A DNA stretch of 64,000 nucleotides. Source: Anaerolineales bacterium (GTDB taxonomy: Bacteria; Chloroflexota; Anaerolineae; 4572-78; J111). The stretch's first letter is position 1. Each line of letters begins with the position of its first letter. The position numbers were made by a program, and so were the translations under genes. A model generated the notes under the pieces. It saw only the letters and a list, made by a program, of their open reading frames with translations, was not told where the DNA came from and searched no databases. Where the stretch lies: NCBI GenBank assembly GCA_015075185.1, contig JABTUW010000007.1:344384-408383 (forward strand), read 5' to 3'. Shown one piece after another: positions 9,394 to 17,746 of this stretch.

Positions 9394-9993
9394 ATGCCCA
9401 TTTGTCGAGACTGCAATGGAACCGGCCAACGCGAAATCAGGCGAGAAATTATGACCCGCTGCCCCGATTGCGGCGGCAGCAAGTTATTACCCGACGGTTC
9501 GGAGTGTAAGCGCTGTAACAAACACGGTGAGGTTGGTACGGGGGAATACAAGGTTCAAAAGAAGCTGTGCCAGACCTGCCTGGGCAGCGGCAAAGTGAGC
9601 GAAGGCTCGCTGACAACCTGGTTCCTGGTCTGGGTAGTCCCCTCAACATTGCTCATCCTCGGCGGGGGAGGGGTCGGTATCTGGGCAGCCTCGACCTTTG
9701 TGCAGAATCCGCTGGTTACGGCGATTGTCGCCGTTTTATTTTTTGGAGGATGGGGCGCGTTGATGTCCTACTTCATTGGCCGCATGCCCCGCCTGGGCGA
9801 AATTTCGCCCTCCACCTGGTTTCTTATCCGGGCCATTCCAACGACAGTTGTCGCCCTGGGTGCAGGAGGGGCAGTGGTCTGGGTGTCGTGGCTCATGTTG
9901 ATGAATGCACGGGTTACCTCTATTCTCGCCATCGTTGTCTTCGCCATCTGGGGTGTGGTGATGTACTATTTTATTAGCCACATGCCGGAATGA
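9394..9993 (+). CDS. DnaJ-like zinc-finger protein with duplicated membrane hairpin
   Basis: This 199-residue protein has four Cys pairs in its first 75 residues: CRDCNGTG, CPDCGGS, CKRCNKHG and CQTCLGSG. They match the CxxCxGxG zinc-binding repeats of DnaJ. The rest is two copies of a unit of about 60 residues, each starting S/T-TWFL and ending with Y-F-I-x-x-MP. Each unit has two hydrophobic spans, giving four TMs. ATG 9394 has GGAGAAGATAAGT before it, so I prefer it to an upstream in-frame start. Family knowledge covers only the finger; the whole protein is unknown to me. The soluble finger probably faces the cytoplasm. Confidence 0.7.
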   Translation: MPICRDCNGTGQREIRREIMTRCPDCGGSKLLPDGSECKRCNKHGEVGTGEYKVQKKLCQTCLGSGKVSEGSLTTWFLVWVVPSTLLILGGGGVGIWAASTFVQNPLVTAIVAVLFFGGWGALMSYFIGRMPRLGEISPSTWFLIRAIPTTVVALGAGGAVVWVSWLMLMNARVTSILAIVVFAIWGVVMYYFISHMPE

Positions 9994-9999
9994 AACGTG

Positions 10000-10082
10000 A
10001 TACGTGATACGTAAAAAAACGGTTCAACGTTCAACGTTCAACGTTTCACGCTTCACGTTTCACGTTTTACGCTTTACGCTCT
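10000..10082. repeat. Tandem CGTTCAACGTTCAACG / CGTTTCACGTTTCACG simple repeat
   Basis: Short units of about 7-8 bp (ACGTGAT, CGTTCAA, CGTTTCA, CGTTTTA) follow one another across the start of the next gene. They supply its start codon region and most of its signal peptide. Confidence 0.7.
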
Positions 10083-12052
10083 TCATCCTGCTTCCGGCCT
10101 GCACCCTCGCCCCTAGCCCTGCTCCTCGCTCTCCTGATCTCCTGTACGTTTTCGACGTTAGCGATCTGCATTTCAACCATTACGAGTATTGCCTTGCCTT
10201 AACCGGCGAACCCAGCCCCTGCTCGGCGGAGGGCCCGCCTCCACCCGGCAAATCCTATCAAGATTTGTTACGTGATTACGATACGCTTGTTTTCCTGGCA
10301 ACGCTGCAGGGGGTGGTCAACCGCGACCGGCCCCGGCTCTACCTCAACCACGACCACCAGCGCCTGGAGACGCCGGGTGTTGATGCCTTCTGGCTGGAGA
10401 AGTATCGGGAAGTGGGACAACCCTACGGCTGGCTGGCCAGGACGAAAACCATCAGGTTGGACAGCTTGGCCGAGGTATTGGCAACCTTTGCCGGCGATGT
10501 GGCGGGAATTGTTTTATGGGACCCGGCCGTTCCGGCGACACTCAATGTGGCGACAACCACGGCCGGGGTAGAAAATCTGGCCGTGCTGCGGGCCGGCAGC
10601 GAGATTGAGCCGGAAGTCACGGCCCGGCTTGAAGTCAAACAATCGCTGGTTGGCTTGTTTGTGCCCGGTGCAGCCACCTTGCCCGGCAGCACCACGCCCT
10701 CTTCCGGCTCACCCAAAACGGACGCCTACCTGTGGGCCAAGGAAGAGTATCTGGATAGTGGCCGTGCCAACCCGCTCATGCTGGCCTATCTGGAGGACGG
10801 TTGGCCGGCGACGCGCTATGTTCAAAACAAGATGACTCGCGGCGGAGTCTATGCCCTGGAACGGGACTATGTGGTCCAGCAGCGCGGCTTTGCCTTTGAT
10901 CTCTCGCCCTGGGCCGACGAAGCGCCTAACGACGACCCCAGCCAGCCCCTCGGCGTTGATGCCGCAACCCTCAAAACAATTGTCGAGGCGGCGGAGGCGC
11001 AGGCCGGTGGGCAGTTGATTAAAGTGTGGGGCTTTATTCCCTGGTATGAAAAGTATGCTACAGAGCCGGGGGTTGGCTCGGCGCAGCATACCCCAATTCA
11101 AGGGGAGTGGGAGAGTACCTGGCTTTTTTCTCAACACGGAGCCTATTTGCAGGGCGGCGGCGGCGATGTGTTTGGCCTGGCTATGGCCAATGTGTCGGTG
11201 CATAAATTTGGGCCGCGCCCGGCCTTGCGCACGCCGCCAGGCTCTCCCTCGGCGGCAGAACTGGTGGAAAAAGGCTACTTGACCGCGCAGGGTCGAGTGG
11301 CTCCAGGACGGACCTTTGTGCTGTTTTACGCCGGTGATTACGACTTAGCCCACCCGGTGCAGGTATTGCTAGCTAACTATGCCGCCTCGCCCTGGCTGGA
11401 TGCGCGGCGGGGTGAAATCCCCCTGGCCTGGGGCCTCAATCCGGCCCTGGTCGAGGATATTCCAGGCATTATGACCTATCTGTATGCCACCCAAAGCCAG
11501 CAGGATTATTTTGTGGCGGCTAACAGCGGCGCGGGCTACCTCAACCCCGATGCCCTGTCGGAGGTGGATCTGCTGCGCTGGCTGGGGCGCAGCCGGGAAT
11601 TTTACCGGAAGTACGGTTACGATGCGCAGGGTTTTTTGCTCAACGGCAACGGCGCGGCCATGTCGCAGCTTCGGCTGGATGCCTTTACCTTTTTGACTCC
11701 CGCTGGCATCCTCACCCCGGATTATGAAATTGACGAACCCTGGCCCCGCCTGCAGCTCGGCACGCCGCTCGCGGCTGTCGCCACCGAAACCCTGGCCGGC
11801 ACGCCCGATGTGGCGGCTCAAGCTGTTCACTCGGCCTACCGGCGGATCGTCCTGGAGCAGCAGCGACCACCTTTTCTGACTTTTCGCTCCTCGTTCCAGT
11901 CAGCCACGTTTTTGTGGGGCGTGCGGGATCGGATTCAGGCACAAGATGAGGCGGGGCAGATTATGGGCGAAAACGGTGAGGTACTGCACCCCAATTATAC
12001 GGTGGTTGATCCTTATACGTTTTTCTTTTTGCTGGAGAAATGGCTGGAGTAG
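10004..12052 (+). CDS. GxGYxYP-family lipoprotein (putative glycoside-hydrolase-like)
   Basis: This 682-residue protein starts with a basic and hydrophobic segment ending in the lipobox LLPAC (about 33), so it is likely a lipoprotein. An N-terminal region (about 45-230) contains LVFLATLQGVVNRDRPRLYL. A C-terminal region contains NSGAGYLNPDAL, which fits the GxGYxYP signature. The family is listed as putative glycoside hydrolases, but its chemistry is not established, so I assign no substrate. The coding sequence of the signal peptide is a tandem DNA repeat. It lies just after the zinc-finger membrane gene on the same strand; the gap is 10 bp. Confidence 0.8.
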   Translation: MIRKKTVQRSTFNVSRFTFHVLRFTLFILLPACTLAPSPAPRSPDLLYVFDVSDLHFNHYEYCLALTGEPSPCSAEGPPPPGKSYQDLLRDYDTLVFLATLQGVVNRDRPRLYLNHDHQRLETPGVDAFWLEKYREVGQPYGWLARTKTIRLDSLAEVLATFAGDVAGIVLWDPAVPATLNVATTTAGVENLAVLRAGSEIEPEVTARLEVKQSLVGLFVPGAATLPGSTTPSSGSPKTDAYLWAKEEYLDSGRANPLMLAYLEDGWPATRYVQNKMTRGGVYALERDYVVQQRGFAFDLSPWADEAPNDDPSQPLGVDAATLKTIVEAAEAQAGGQLIKVWGFIPWYEKYATEPGVGSAQHTPIQGEWESTWLFSQHGAYLQGGGGDVFGLAMANVSVHKFGPRPALRTPPGSPSAAELVEKGYLTAQGRVAPGRTFVLFYAGDYDLAHPVQVLLANYAASPWLDARRGEIPLAWGLNPALVEDIPGIMTYLYATQSQQDYFVAANSGAGYLNPDALSEVDLLRWLGRSREFYRKYGYDAQGFLLNGNGAAMSQLRLDAFTFLTPAGILTPDYEIDEPWPRLQLGTPLAAVATETLAGTPDVAAQAVHSAYRRIVLEQQRPPFLTFRSSFQSATFLWGVRDRIQAQDEAGQIMGENGEVLHPNYTVVDPYTFFFLLEKWLE

Positions 12053-12077
12053 CTGCCTGCCTGAGGACATAAAGGAT

Positions 12078-12791
12078 TTACAAGGTGATCGCTACATCGT
12101 CTCTTAATGTGAAATCCTGGATGATTTGATCGAGTTGAATGAGCGTGTTGAGGTCTTCCCGCTCCTCTTGAGTGGTATAAATGAGCAGGCCGCCATCACT
12201 GAACAGCATGGCACTCAGCCCCTCGTTGGCGATGGATAACTCAATGACGACTGAGGTCAGCTTCCCGGTTGTTCGGGAACGCTCCCACTCCTCGGCTTCG
12301 GCCACACCCCCGCCGAAGATGCCGGCCACACGGACATCCTGAATCTTGAGATTGCCAAACCAGCCGCCTTTCACTTTCCGCTCGATTTCCCGGCCTAGTT
12401 GGTTTAGGTCAATCTCGCGCTTGTAAGCGTGAAACTGGGGAATTGACCGGGCGAGCTGCTTCAGAAATTGATCGCTAAAGCGAGTGCCTTTGAAGTAGAT
12501 ATGGGGACTTGTTGGATCACGATAGGCCATCATTTCCTCGATGGTAATCAACCTGTCGTGAACCAGACCCTGGTGCCTGAAGAGTTGCAGCCTCAGAACT
12601 TCGTGTTGGACCTTGTATTTTAAGAACTGAGGATGTTCGCTTTCGCCCAGGAGTCGGAGCTGGCTGTGAACCTGGTCATCCTGCGGCTCATCTGGAAAAC
12701 GGATACCTAGCTGGTGAGTGGTATGAATTTCCTCGCCAACCGTTAGCTCAGGAAAACCTTCAACGCGATAACGCTTATAACTGCGGGCCAT
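12078..12791 (-). CDS. Hypothetical protein, 237 aa, downstream of SelW-like gene
   Basis: I do not recognise this soluble 237-residue protein. It has no signal peptide or TM. Features are a Lys/Arg-rich start (MARSYKRYRVEGFPELTVGE), a charged middle (QLGREIERKVKGGWFGNLK), and an Ile/Leu-rich beta-like C-terminal third. It begins 9 bp after the SelW-like gene on the same strand, so the two are probably co-transcribed. Nothing in it points to a catalytic role. Confidence 0.6.
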   Translation of the reverse strand: MARSYKRYRVEGFPELTVGEEIHTTHQLGIRFPDEPQDDQVHSQLRLLGESEHPQFLKYKVQHEVLRLQLFRHQGLVHDRLITIEEMMAYRDPTSPHIYFKGTRFSDQFLKQLARSIPQFHAYKREIDLNQLGREIERKVKGGWFGNLKIQDVRVAGIFGGGVAEAEEWERSRTTGKLTSVVIELSIANEGLSAMLFSDGGLLIYTTQEEREDLNTLIQLDQIIQDFTLRDDVAITL

Positions 12792-12800
12792 GGTTCAACT

Positions 12801-13043
12801 TTAGGCCTTTGCCTTCACCAGCCGGTACACCTCCCCCGGCTCGGCGTGGCGCCCCAGCCCCTTTTTGGAGAAAATTAACTGGCCGTTGACGGTAACCTCG
12901 AATTTGCCGCCGCTGCCGGGAATCAGGGTCAGCGACTCGATTTGCGCCTCAAGCTCTGAGTCCTCCAGCATTTCATTCAACAAGCTCACGGCCCGTGGGG
13001 TGTAACTTCAAACCCGGCAGTATTCAATCGTAATCGTCAGCAT
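12801..13043 (-). CDS. SelW/Rdx-family protein with in-frame TGA (candidate selenoprotein)
   Basis: Reading from ATG 13043 gives MLTITIEYCRV, then TGA at 13010-13008, then SYTPRAVSLLNEML and on to TAA at 12801, 80 residues in all. The Rdx/SelW family has a CxxC or CxxU redox motif in exactly this place (IEYC-x-x-C/U-x-x-PRA). The TGA replaces the second Cys, so the natural reading is CRVU with selenocysteine at residue 12. The rest is a good family match (LTLIPGSGGKFEVTVNGQLIFSKK in part). ATG 13043 has AAAGGA seven bases before it, while the GTG after the TGA (12989) has no good site. A short hairpin (CACG-GGC-CGTG) starts 11 bases after the TGA and could be a bacterial SECIS. Alternatives are a TGC/TGT-to-TGA sequencing error or a broken gene. 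Confidence 0.75.
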
Positions 13044-13068
13044 GGATTATCCTTTCAGAGTAAGGGGT

Positions 13069-13135
13069 GAAGAAACGAAGAGGCAAGGAGGCGATACGGC
13101 TTAATCACCACCTCTTCGCCTCCCTTATCTTCCGC
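13069..13135. repeat. GAAGAGGCAAGGAGGCG inverted repeat
   Basis: GAAGAGGCAAGGAGGCGATA is mirrored by CCTCTTCGCCTCCCTTATC across a spacer of about 20 bp. It fills the gap between lgt and the SelW-like gene and may stop transcripts from lgt. Confidence 0.45.
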
Positions 13136-13143
13136 TTATAGAG

Positions 13144-14073
13144 TTACGAGCGGGCCGGGCGGCGGCGCTTGGGTTGAGGGGTGGGGTGGGTGTAAGGATT
13201 GGTGGCTAACTCCGGCCGCCGGCGGCGATAAATCATCAAGCCAATGCCAATCAGGATCAAAACAGCGCCGACAATCTGCGCTGTCGGAACAGCGGCAATC
13301 GTCCAGGCGTCGGGGCGTAAGGACTCGACAAGAATCCGGCCAACGGAATACCAGATGAGATACAGCGACGTAAGATCGCCGTCCAGTAATTTACTGGCGT
13401 ACTTGCGGGCTACCCACATCAGGATGCCGAAACCAAGCAGATTCCAAAGGGACTCGTAAAGGAAAACAGGATGAAAGGTGGTTGTCGCTAGGGGATAAGC
13501 AGTCAAATCATTGTAGGGGGGAATACGCTGGTTGGCGTTGGTAATGGTAATACCCCAGGGTAAATCGGTCGGCGGGCCATAAAGTTCCTGGTTGAAAAAA
13601 TTGCCCCAGCGGCCAATCGCCTGGGCCAGGAGCATGCCAGGGGCGATGTTATCTAGCCAGCGCCAAAAATTTAACTTGTGGCGGCGGGTATAGATAAAAA
13701 CGGCGAGCACCCCGCCCAACAGCGCGCCGTAAATGCCAATCCCGCCTTCCCAAATCATGAGGGCAGTAGGAAAGGGGATAGCCGCGCCAAAGAGGGTAAT
13801 GGTGGTAAAAGGCTGCTCGATAAAGTAATAGCTAAAGCCCCGGCTGCCTCCTGCCGGAGAGGAAAGCACGTGATACAGGCGAGCGCCAATAATGCCCAAA
13901 ATCAAACACCAAATCAAGAGATTCCAGGCGTGTTCGGGGTTTTCTTTTTTACGACGCGCCTCTAATGAGGTAATATAGGCCGCGCTCAGAGCGCCAGCCA
14001 CAATCAATAGGCCGTACCAGCGAATAATGAAGGGGCCTGCTTGAAATAAAATTGGATCAGCCGGGGATTGCAT
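13144..14073 (-). CDS. lgt: Prolipoprotein diacylglyceryl transferase
   Basis: This 309-residue, multi-span membrane enzyme moves a diacylglyceryl group from phosphatidylglycerol to the lipobox Cys of prolipoproteins. Family marks are FIIRWYGLLIVAGALSA near the start, WEGGIGIYGALLGG (the H/Y-G-G-L-like region), and AIGRWGNFFNQELYG at about 155-170, which holds the conserved Arg, Asn and Glu. Its C-terminus is basic. The window itself encodes several lipobox proteins (PstS, the FxLYD and GxGYxYP proteins) that would be its substrates. It appears to be transcribed alone. Confidence 0.95.
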   Translation of the reverse strand: MQSPADPILFQAGPFIIRWYGLLIVAGALSAAYITSLEARRKKENPEHAWNLLIWCLILGIIGARLYHVLSSPAGGSRGFSYYFIEQPFTTITLFGAAIPFPTALMIWEGGIGIYGALLGGVLAVFIYTRRHKLNFWRWLDNIAPGMLLAQAIGRWGNFFNQELYGPPTDLPWGITITNANQRIPPYNDLTAYPLATTTFHPVFLYESLWNLLGFGILMWVARKYASKLLDGDLTSLYLIWYSVGRILVESLRPDAWTIAAVPTAQIVGAVLILIGIGLMIYRRRRPELATNPYTHPTPQPKRRRPARS

Positions 14074-14261
14074 ATCTTCTCCTCTTCAAAATGGAAAGTG
14101 CGGCTATTATAGCACAGTGTGAAGTATAATCAATAAATTTGGCGTGGGCCAGCAGACTAAAGAATCACCGTTTTCGAGTTTGATGGAGAAATTCGCTGCT
14201 GTCCTGGCCTAAAATGTGGTATAATAGCATGAGTTTAATTCTGGTGGAATAGATAATCTTA

Positions 14262-16316
14262 ATGCCCGCTTTAAATTCATCGAAATTCAATTTATTGAAT
14301 GAGTTCGCCCAGCAGTGGCGTGAAGTTGTCGCGAGTGACCTTTTGGTGCTTTCGCTTGAAGGGGAGGTGCTAACTTATAACAATGGTACTCGCCAGGTTA
14401 ATTGGCGTGACATTCTCCAGCGAGCTTCACCTGACCAGCCGACCCTGCTGACCGAGGCCAACCAAAGGGTGCTGACCGTGCCCCTCTTAGATGGACAGGA
14501 TCTCCTGGGCTACCTTTTGGCCTTTGATGCCCAAGAGGCCAATGCTTCGCTCCTAAACTGGGGAGCTAAAAACCTGGTTGCTCGCCTGGTGAATGAGGAA
14601 GCGCTGCAAGGGATGACCGACGAATTGATCGGCGCATGGGACCAACTGGAATTAATTTACCGGGTGACTCAAAACCTGGCGCTCACCCCCGATTTGTTGG
14701 CAACGCTTAAATCAATTCTTCAGGAAATCCAAAAGGTGGTCAATACCGAAAGCAGCTTTGTACTGCTGCGGCGGCTTGATTCATTCGATTGTGTGACCGG
14801 CGGCGCTTATCAGGTTGAGCCGTACCTGTGCCGGGAGTCTTTGCTCGATACCCTGGCTCAGACTAATCGGGTGGTCTTGGCTAATGAGACCGCGCTCTGC
14901 CGGCAACTCTGGCCCGAAGCGCCGGCTTCTGTGGAAACCCTGCTGGCTACCTCCTTGACCATCACCGACGAGAGCTGCCAGGCGGCGCTTGGCCTGATTA
15001 ACAAAGCCAACAAAAATTTCACGGCGGGTGATGCTAAATTATTGGCGGCCCTGGCCCAGCAAGTTGGCTCCATCATTAAGAATTTCCTGGTGCATCAGCG
15101 GCTGATTGTTGAAGAACGGTTGAGCCGCGAGTTGGAAATCGCGGCTGAGATTCAAGAGAGCCTTTTGCCCACCAAACTGCCCCAAATGGGCGGGCTGTCA
15201 ATTGCCGTCGTCTCCATCCCGGCCTCGGAAGTGGGCGGAGATTTTTACGATTTTATCACCGTTAGCGACCGCCAGCTCACCCTCATTATCGGTGATGTGG
15301 CGGGGAAGGGTATTCCCGCGGCAATGCTCACCTCGGTGACCCGGACCATGCTGCGAGTCGAAGCCATGCGCGGCGATCTGCCGCACAGCATTATTCACCA
15401 GGCTAACAATGTGTTATATCAGGATTTGAGCCGGGCCGACTCTTTTGTTACCGCTTTTGTGGCCACCATTGACGCCGCCGCCGGCACGCTCAGTTATGCC
15501 AGCGCCGGACATACCCCGGCTATTCTCTGGCGAGCCGAAACTCAAACGACGGAACAATTAAAAGCCACCTCACCCCCCATCGGTATTTTTTATCGCGGCG
15601 AATCAACGCGGACTGTCACCTTGAATCCCGGCGATACCCTTCTATTTTACACGGACGGCATTACCGAGGCAGAGTCGCCGGCAGGTGAGCTGTTTGGACT
15701 GAGCCGGTTGATCCGGATTGTCGAAGCCAATGCCCATGAGTCCCCGGATAAACTGCAACAACAAATTCAAACGGAAATCACTCAATTCCGTCAAGACTCC
15801 CTGGGCCGGGATGACGCTACGCTCTTGGTGGTCAAAATGTTACCACAAATGGAAGGAATAACCCCCAAGATAAATCCGGTAGTTATTAAAACGGTGGATT
15901 TTGCCTATCCAGCAGATACAAAGTATCTCATCGAAATTTCTAATGAGATTACGAGTACCTGCCGTCAATTACCCGCTTTGCCCTCCGGCTCCAAGGCCAA
16001 CGATTTTATCTACTTGATCGAATTGGCAATTTCCGAAATTTGCACCAATATCATTCAGCACGCTTATGGCGGCAAAAAGGGTGAGATAACCGGCCGGATT
16101 ACCTTGTTGCAGCATGGCGTCTATCTCGATTTCTATGATACTGGCATTAGTTTTGACCCATCTACTATCCCCGAACCCAATGCTAATCCTCATCAATTGA
16201 CTGAAGGCGGCTACGGTTTACACATTGTCCGGCAGATTATGGATGTTGTTACCTATAACCGCCACCCCGAGCTTGGTAATCACTGGCATTTGGAAAAATT
16301 TGTACTATCATCCTGA
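14262..16316 (+). CDS. GAF - PP2C/SpoIIE phosphatase - HATPase fusion (partner-switch regulator)
   Basis: This 684-residue cytoplasmic protein joins three parts. A GAF-like sensor covers about 130-275. A PP2C phosphatase of the SpoIIE/RsbU kind covers about 305-525, with the metal motifs GGDFYDF, GDVAGKGIPAAM and GRDDATLLVV. A C-terminal GHKL kinase of the RsbW kind covers about 545-680, with ELAISEICTNIIQHAYGG (N-box) and GGYGLHIVRQIMD. Family knowledge says the phosphatase removes, and the kinase adds, phosphate on the Ser of STAS proteins. Two STAS genes and a receiver gene follow directly, so those are the likely partners. No sigma factor gene is nearby. Confidence 0.9.
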   Translation: MPALNSSKFNLLNEFAQQWREVVASDLLVLSLEGEVLTYNNGTRQVNWRDILQRASPDQPTLLTEANQRVLTVPLLDGQDLLGYLLAFDAQEANASLLNWGAKNLVARLVNEEALQGMTDELIGAWDQLELIYRVTQNLALTPDLLATLKSILQEIQKVVNTESSFVLLRRLDSFDCVTGGAYQVEPYLCRESLLDTLAQTNRVVLANETALCRQLWPEAPASVETLLATSLTITDESCQAALGLINKANKNFTAGDAKLLAALAQQVGSIIKNFLVHQRLIVEERLSRELEIAAEIQESLLPTKLPQMGGLSIAVVSIPASEVGGDFYDFITVSDRQLTLIIGDVAGKGIPAAMLTSVTRTMLRVEAMRGDLPHSIIHQANNVLYQDLSRADSFVTAFVATIDAAAGTLSYASAGHTPAILWRAETQTTEQLKATSPPIGIFYRGESTRTVTLNPGDTLLFYTDGITEAESPAGELFGLSRLIRIVEANAHESPDKLQQQIQTEITQFRQDSLGRDDATLLVVKMLPQMEGITPKINPVVIKTVDFAYPADTKYLIEISNEITSTCRQLPALPSGSKANDFIYLIELAISEICTNIIQHAYGGKKGEITGRITLLQHGVYLDFYDTGISFDPSTIPEPNANPHQLTEGGYGLHIVRQIMDVVTYNRHPELGNHWHLEKFVLSS

Positions 16317-16476
16317 ACTGCTATTTGACATACCTATTGTAAATTGCGTTCTAATTCTTTAGCGATTAAAATAGAGAAGATTCAAACATTGGCAACTGGT
16401 GTTCAACCTTCGTTGAGCATCGGTTGCTGAAGGTTGAATACCCACCATATTATTCGTATTTATCAGGAGTAGATCT

Positions 16477-16815
16477 ATGGAAATTACTTACAAATCTGCA
16501 TCCCCTACACTGAGTGTCGTCTCGTTGAATGGAGCATTGAATGCGCGTTCGGCTGAGGAAGCCAAGCAAGCTTTTAGAAACTTGGTTGAAAAAGGGGTGA
16601 CTACGGTAGTTGTTGATCTGCAAGAAGTTCCCTTTATTGACAGTTCTGGGCTGGCGGCGTTGGTATCTGGACTCAAAACACTGGGCGGTGAAGCTTCTAA
16701 CCTAAAGTTGGCGGCACCCCAATCTCAAGCCCGCCTGCTCTTTGAGTTAACCATGTTTGATCGGGTTTTTGAGATACATGATAGCGTGGACGACGCCCTG
16801 AACAGCCTACAATAA
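16477..16815 (+). CDS. STAS-domain anti-sigma-factor antagonist (RsbV-like) 1
   Basis: This 112-residue single-domain STAS protein contains VPFIDSSGLAALVSGL, where the second Ser of DSSG is the usual phosphorylation site. It is probably switched by the kinase/phosphatase encoded just upstream. The start follows AGGAGTAGATCT. It shares an almost identical central segment with the next gene, so the pair looks like a tandem duplication. Confidence 0.9.
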   Translation: MEITYKSASPTLSVVSLNGALNARSAEEAKQAFRNLVEKGVTTVVVDLQEVPFIDSSGLAALVSGLKTLGGEASNLKLAAPQSQARLLFELTMFDRVFEIHDSVDDALNSLQ

Positions 16816-16835
16816 AGGCGAAAGGCAAGCGTGAG

Positions 16836-17174
16836 ATGGAAGTATCGCCCCAAGTCCTTGAGCAAGATATAGTCATTGTTTATCTCAAGGGTAGACTTGA
16901 TGCCGCCAGCAGCTCAAACGTTAAAGCTGCTCTAAAAAACCTGATTGAGAATGGTCAGCTCAAGATTATTGTTGACCTGCAAGAGGTGCCCTTTATTGAT
17001 AGTTCAGGGCTAGCTGCTTTGGTGTCTGGGCTGCGCATGGCGCGTGAAAAGGGAGGCAACATTGTTCTGAGCAGGGTTCAAACCCAAGCTCAGACCGTTT
17101 TTCGCCTCACGATGCTGGATCGGGTTTTTTCTATCCACCCGTCTCCTGAAGATGCTCAACAGAGTTTACTTTAA
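16836..17174 (+). CDS. STAS-domain anti-sigma-factor antagonist (RsbV-like) 2
   Basis: This is a 112-residue STAS protein whose VDLQEVPFIDSSGLAALVSG stretch matches its upstream neighbour. It begins 20 bp after that gene and is certainly in the same operon. The N-terminal third differs more, which suggests that the two copies respond to different partners. The phosphorylatable Ser is present. Confidence 0.9.
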   Translation: MEVSPQVLEQDIVIVYLKGRLDAASSSNVKAALKNLIENGQLKIIVDLQEVPFIDSSGLAALVSGLRMAREKGGNIVLSRVQTQAQTVFRLTMLDRVFSIHPSPEDAQQSLL

Positions 17175-17180
17175 ACCTGG

Positions 17181-17573
17181 TTGTATAGTGTGCCAATCAC
17201 CGTTCTAATTATTGATGATGCCGTCCATATTCGCCGTTTAGTTGCCCGGATGCTCGACCAGGCTGGATTCCATACCCTGGAAGCCGCCGATGGTTTGCAG
17301 GGTTTACGCCTCCTCAAAGAAAAAAAGCCGGATGTGGTCACGTGTGATATTTCAATGCCCCTGATGGATGGGCATGAGTTTCTGATGGTGGCTAAAAGGG
17401 ATCCCCAAACCCGCCACATCCCCATCATTGTGGTGACGGCCTTGGGCCAGGAAGAGGAAGCAGCCAGAGCCACGGCCATGGGCGCTAGCGCCTATCTGAC
17501 CAAGCCCTTTAGCTCCAGCCACTTAATTGAAACAATTTTCGACCAGGTTAAAGAACATTCCAGACCCAGTTGA
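17181..17573 (+). CDS. Single-domain response regulator (CheY-like)
   Basis: This receiver of about 130 residues has no output domain. It has the acidic pair in VLIIDDAVHIRR, the phosphoacceptor Asp in VVTCDISMPLMDG, Thr in VVTALG, and Lys in LTKPF. The start is not ATG: TTG 17181 or GTG 17190 are the options. It sits 6 bp after the second STAS gene, so phosphoryl signalling probably feeds the partner switch. A terminator follows. Confidence 0.88.
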   Translation: MYSVPITVLIIDDAVHIRRLVARMLDQAGFHTLEAADGLQGLRLLKEKKPDVVTCDISMPLMDGHEFLMVAKRDPQTRHIPIIVVTALGQEEEAARATAMGASAYLTKPFSSSHLIETIFDQVKEHSRPS

Positions 17574-17628
17574 GGCGGACAAAACTGGCAAATTCAGCCG
17601 AGAAAGCGCGTTGCACCTGAGCAGTTAC

Positions 17629-17664
17629 AAGCGGAGCTAAGATAACCCGGCTCCGCTTTTCTGT
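17629..17664 (+). terminator. Rho-independent terminator of the partner-switch operon
   Basis: AAGCGGAGC and GCTCCGCTT form a 9-bp stem with a 12-base loop, followed by TTCTGTTTT, about 55 bp after the receiver stop. Confidence 0.75.
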
Positions 17665-17746
17665 TTTATCGTGCCGGTCGTCTACCCTCAATATGCCAAC
17701 GGTCCCATTTGATCGAGTGCCATTATTATTATTATGAGTTCCGCAT

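Noticed and set aside
13008..13010. TGA read as tryptophan instead of selenocysteine.
   Set aside because: Other genes end in TGA and use TGG for Trp; the family has Cys or Sec at this position.
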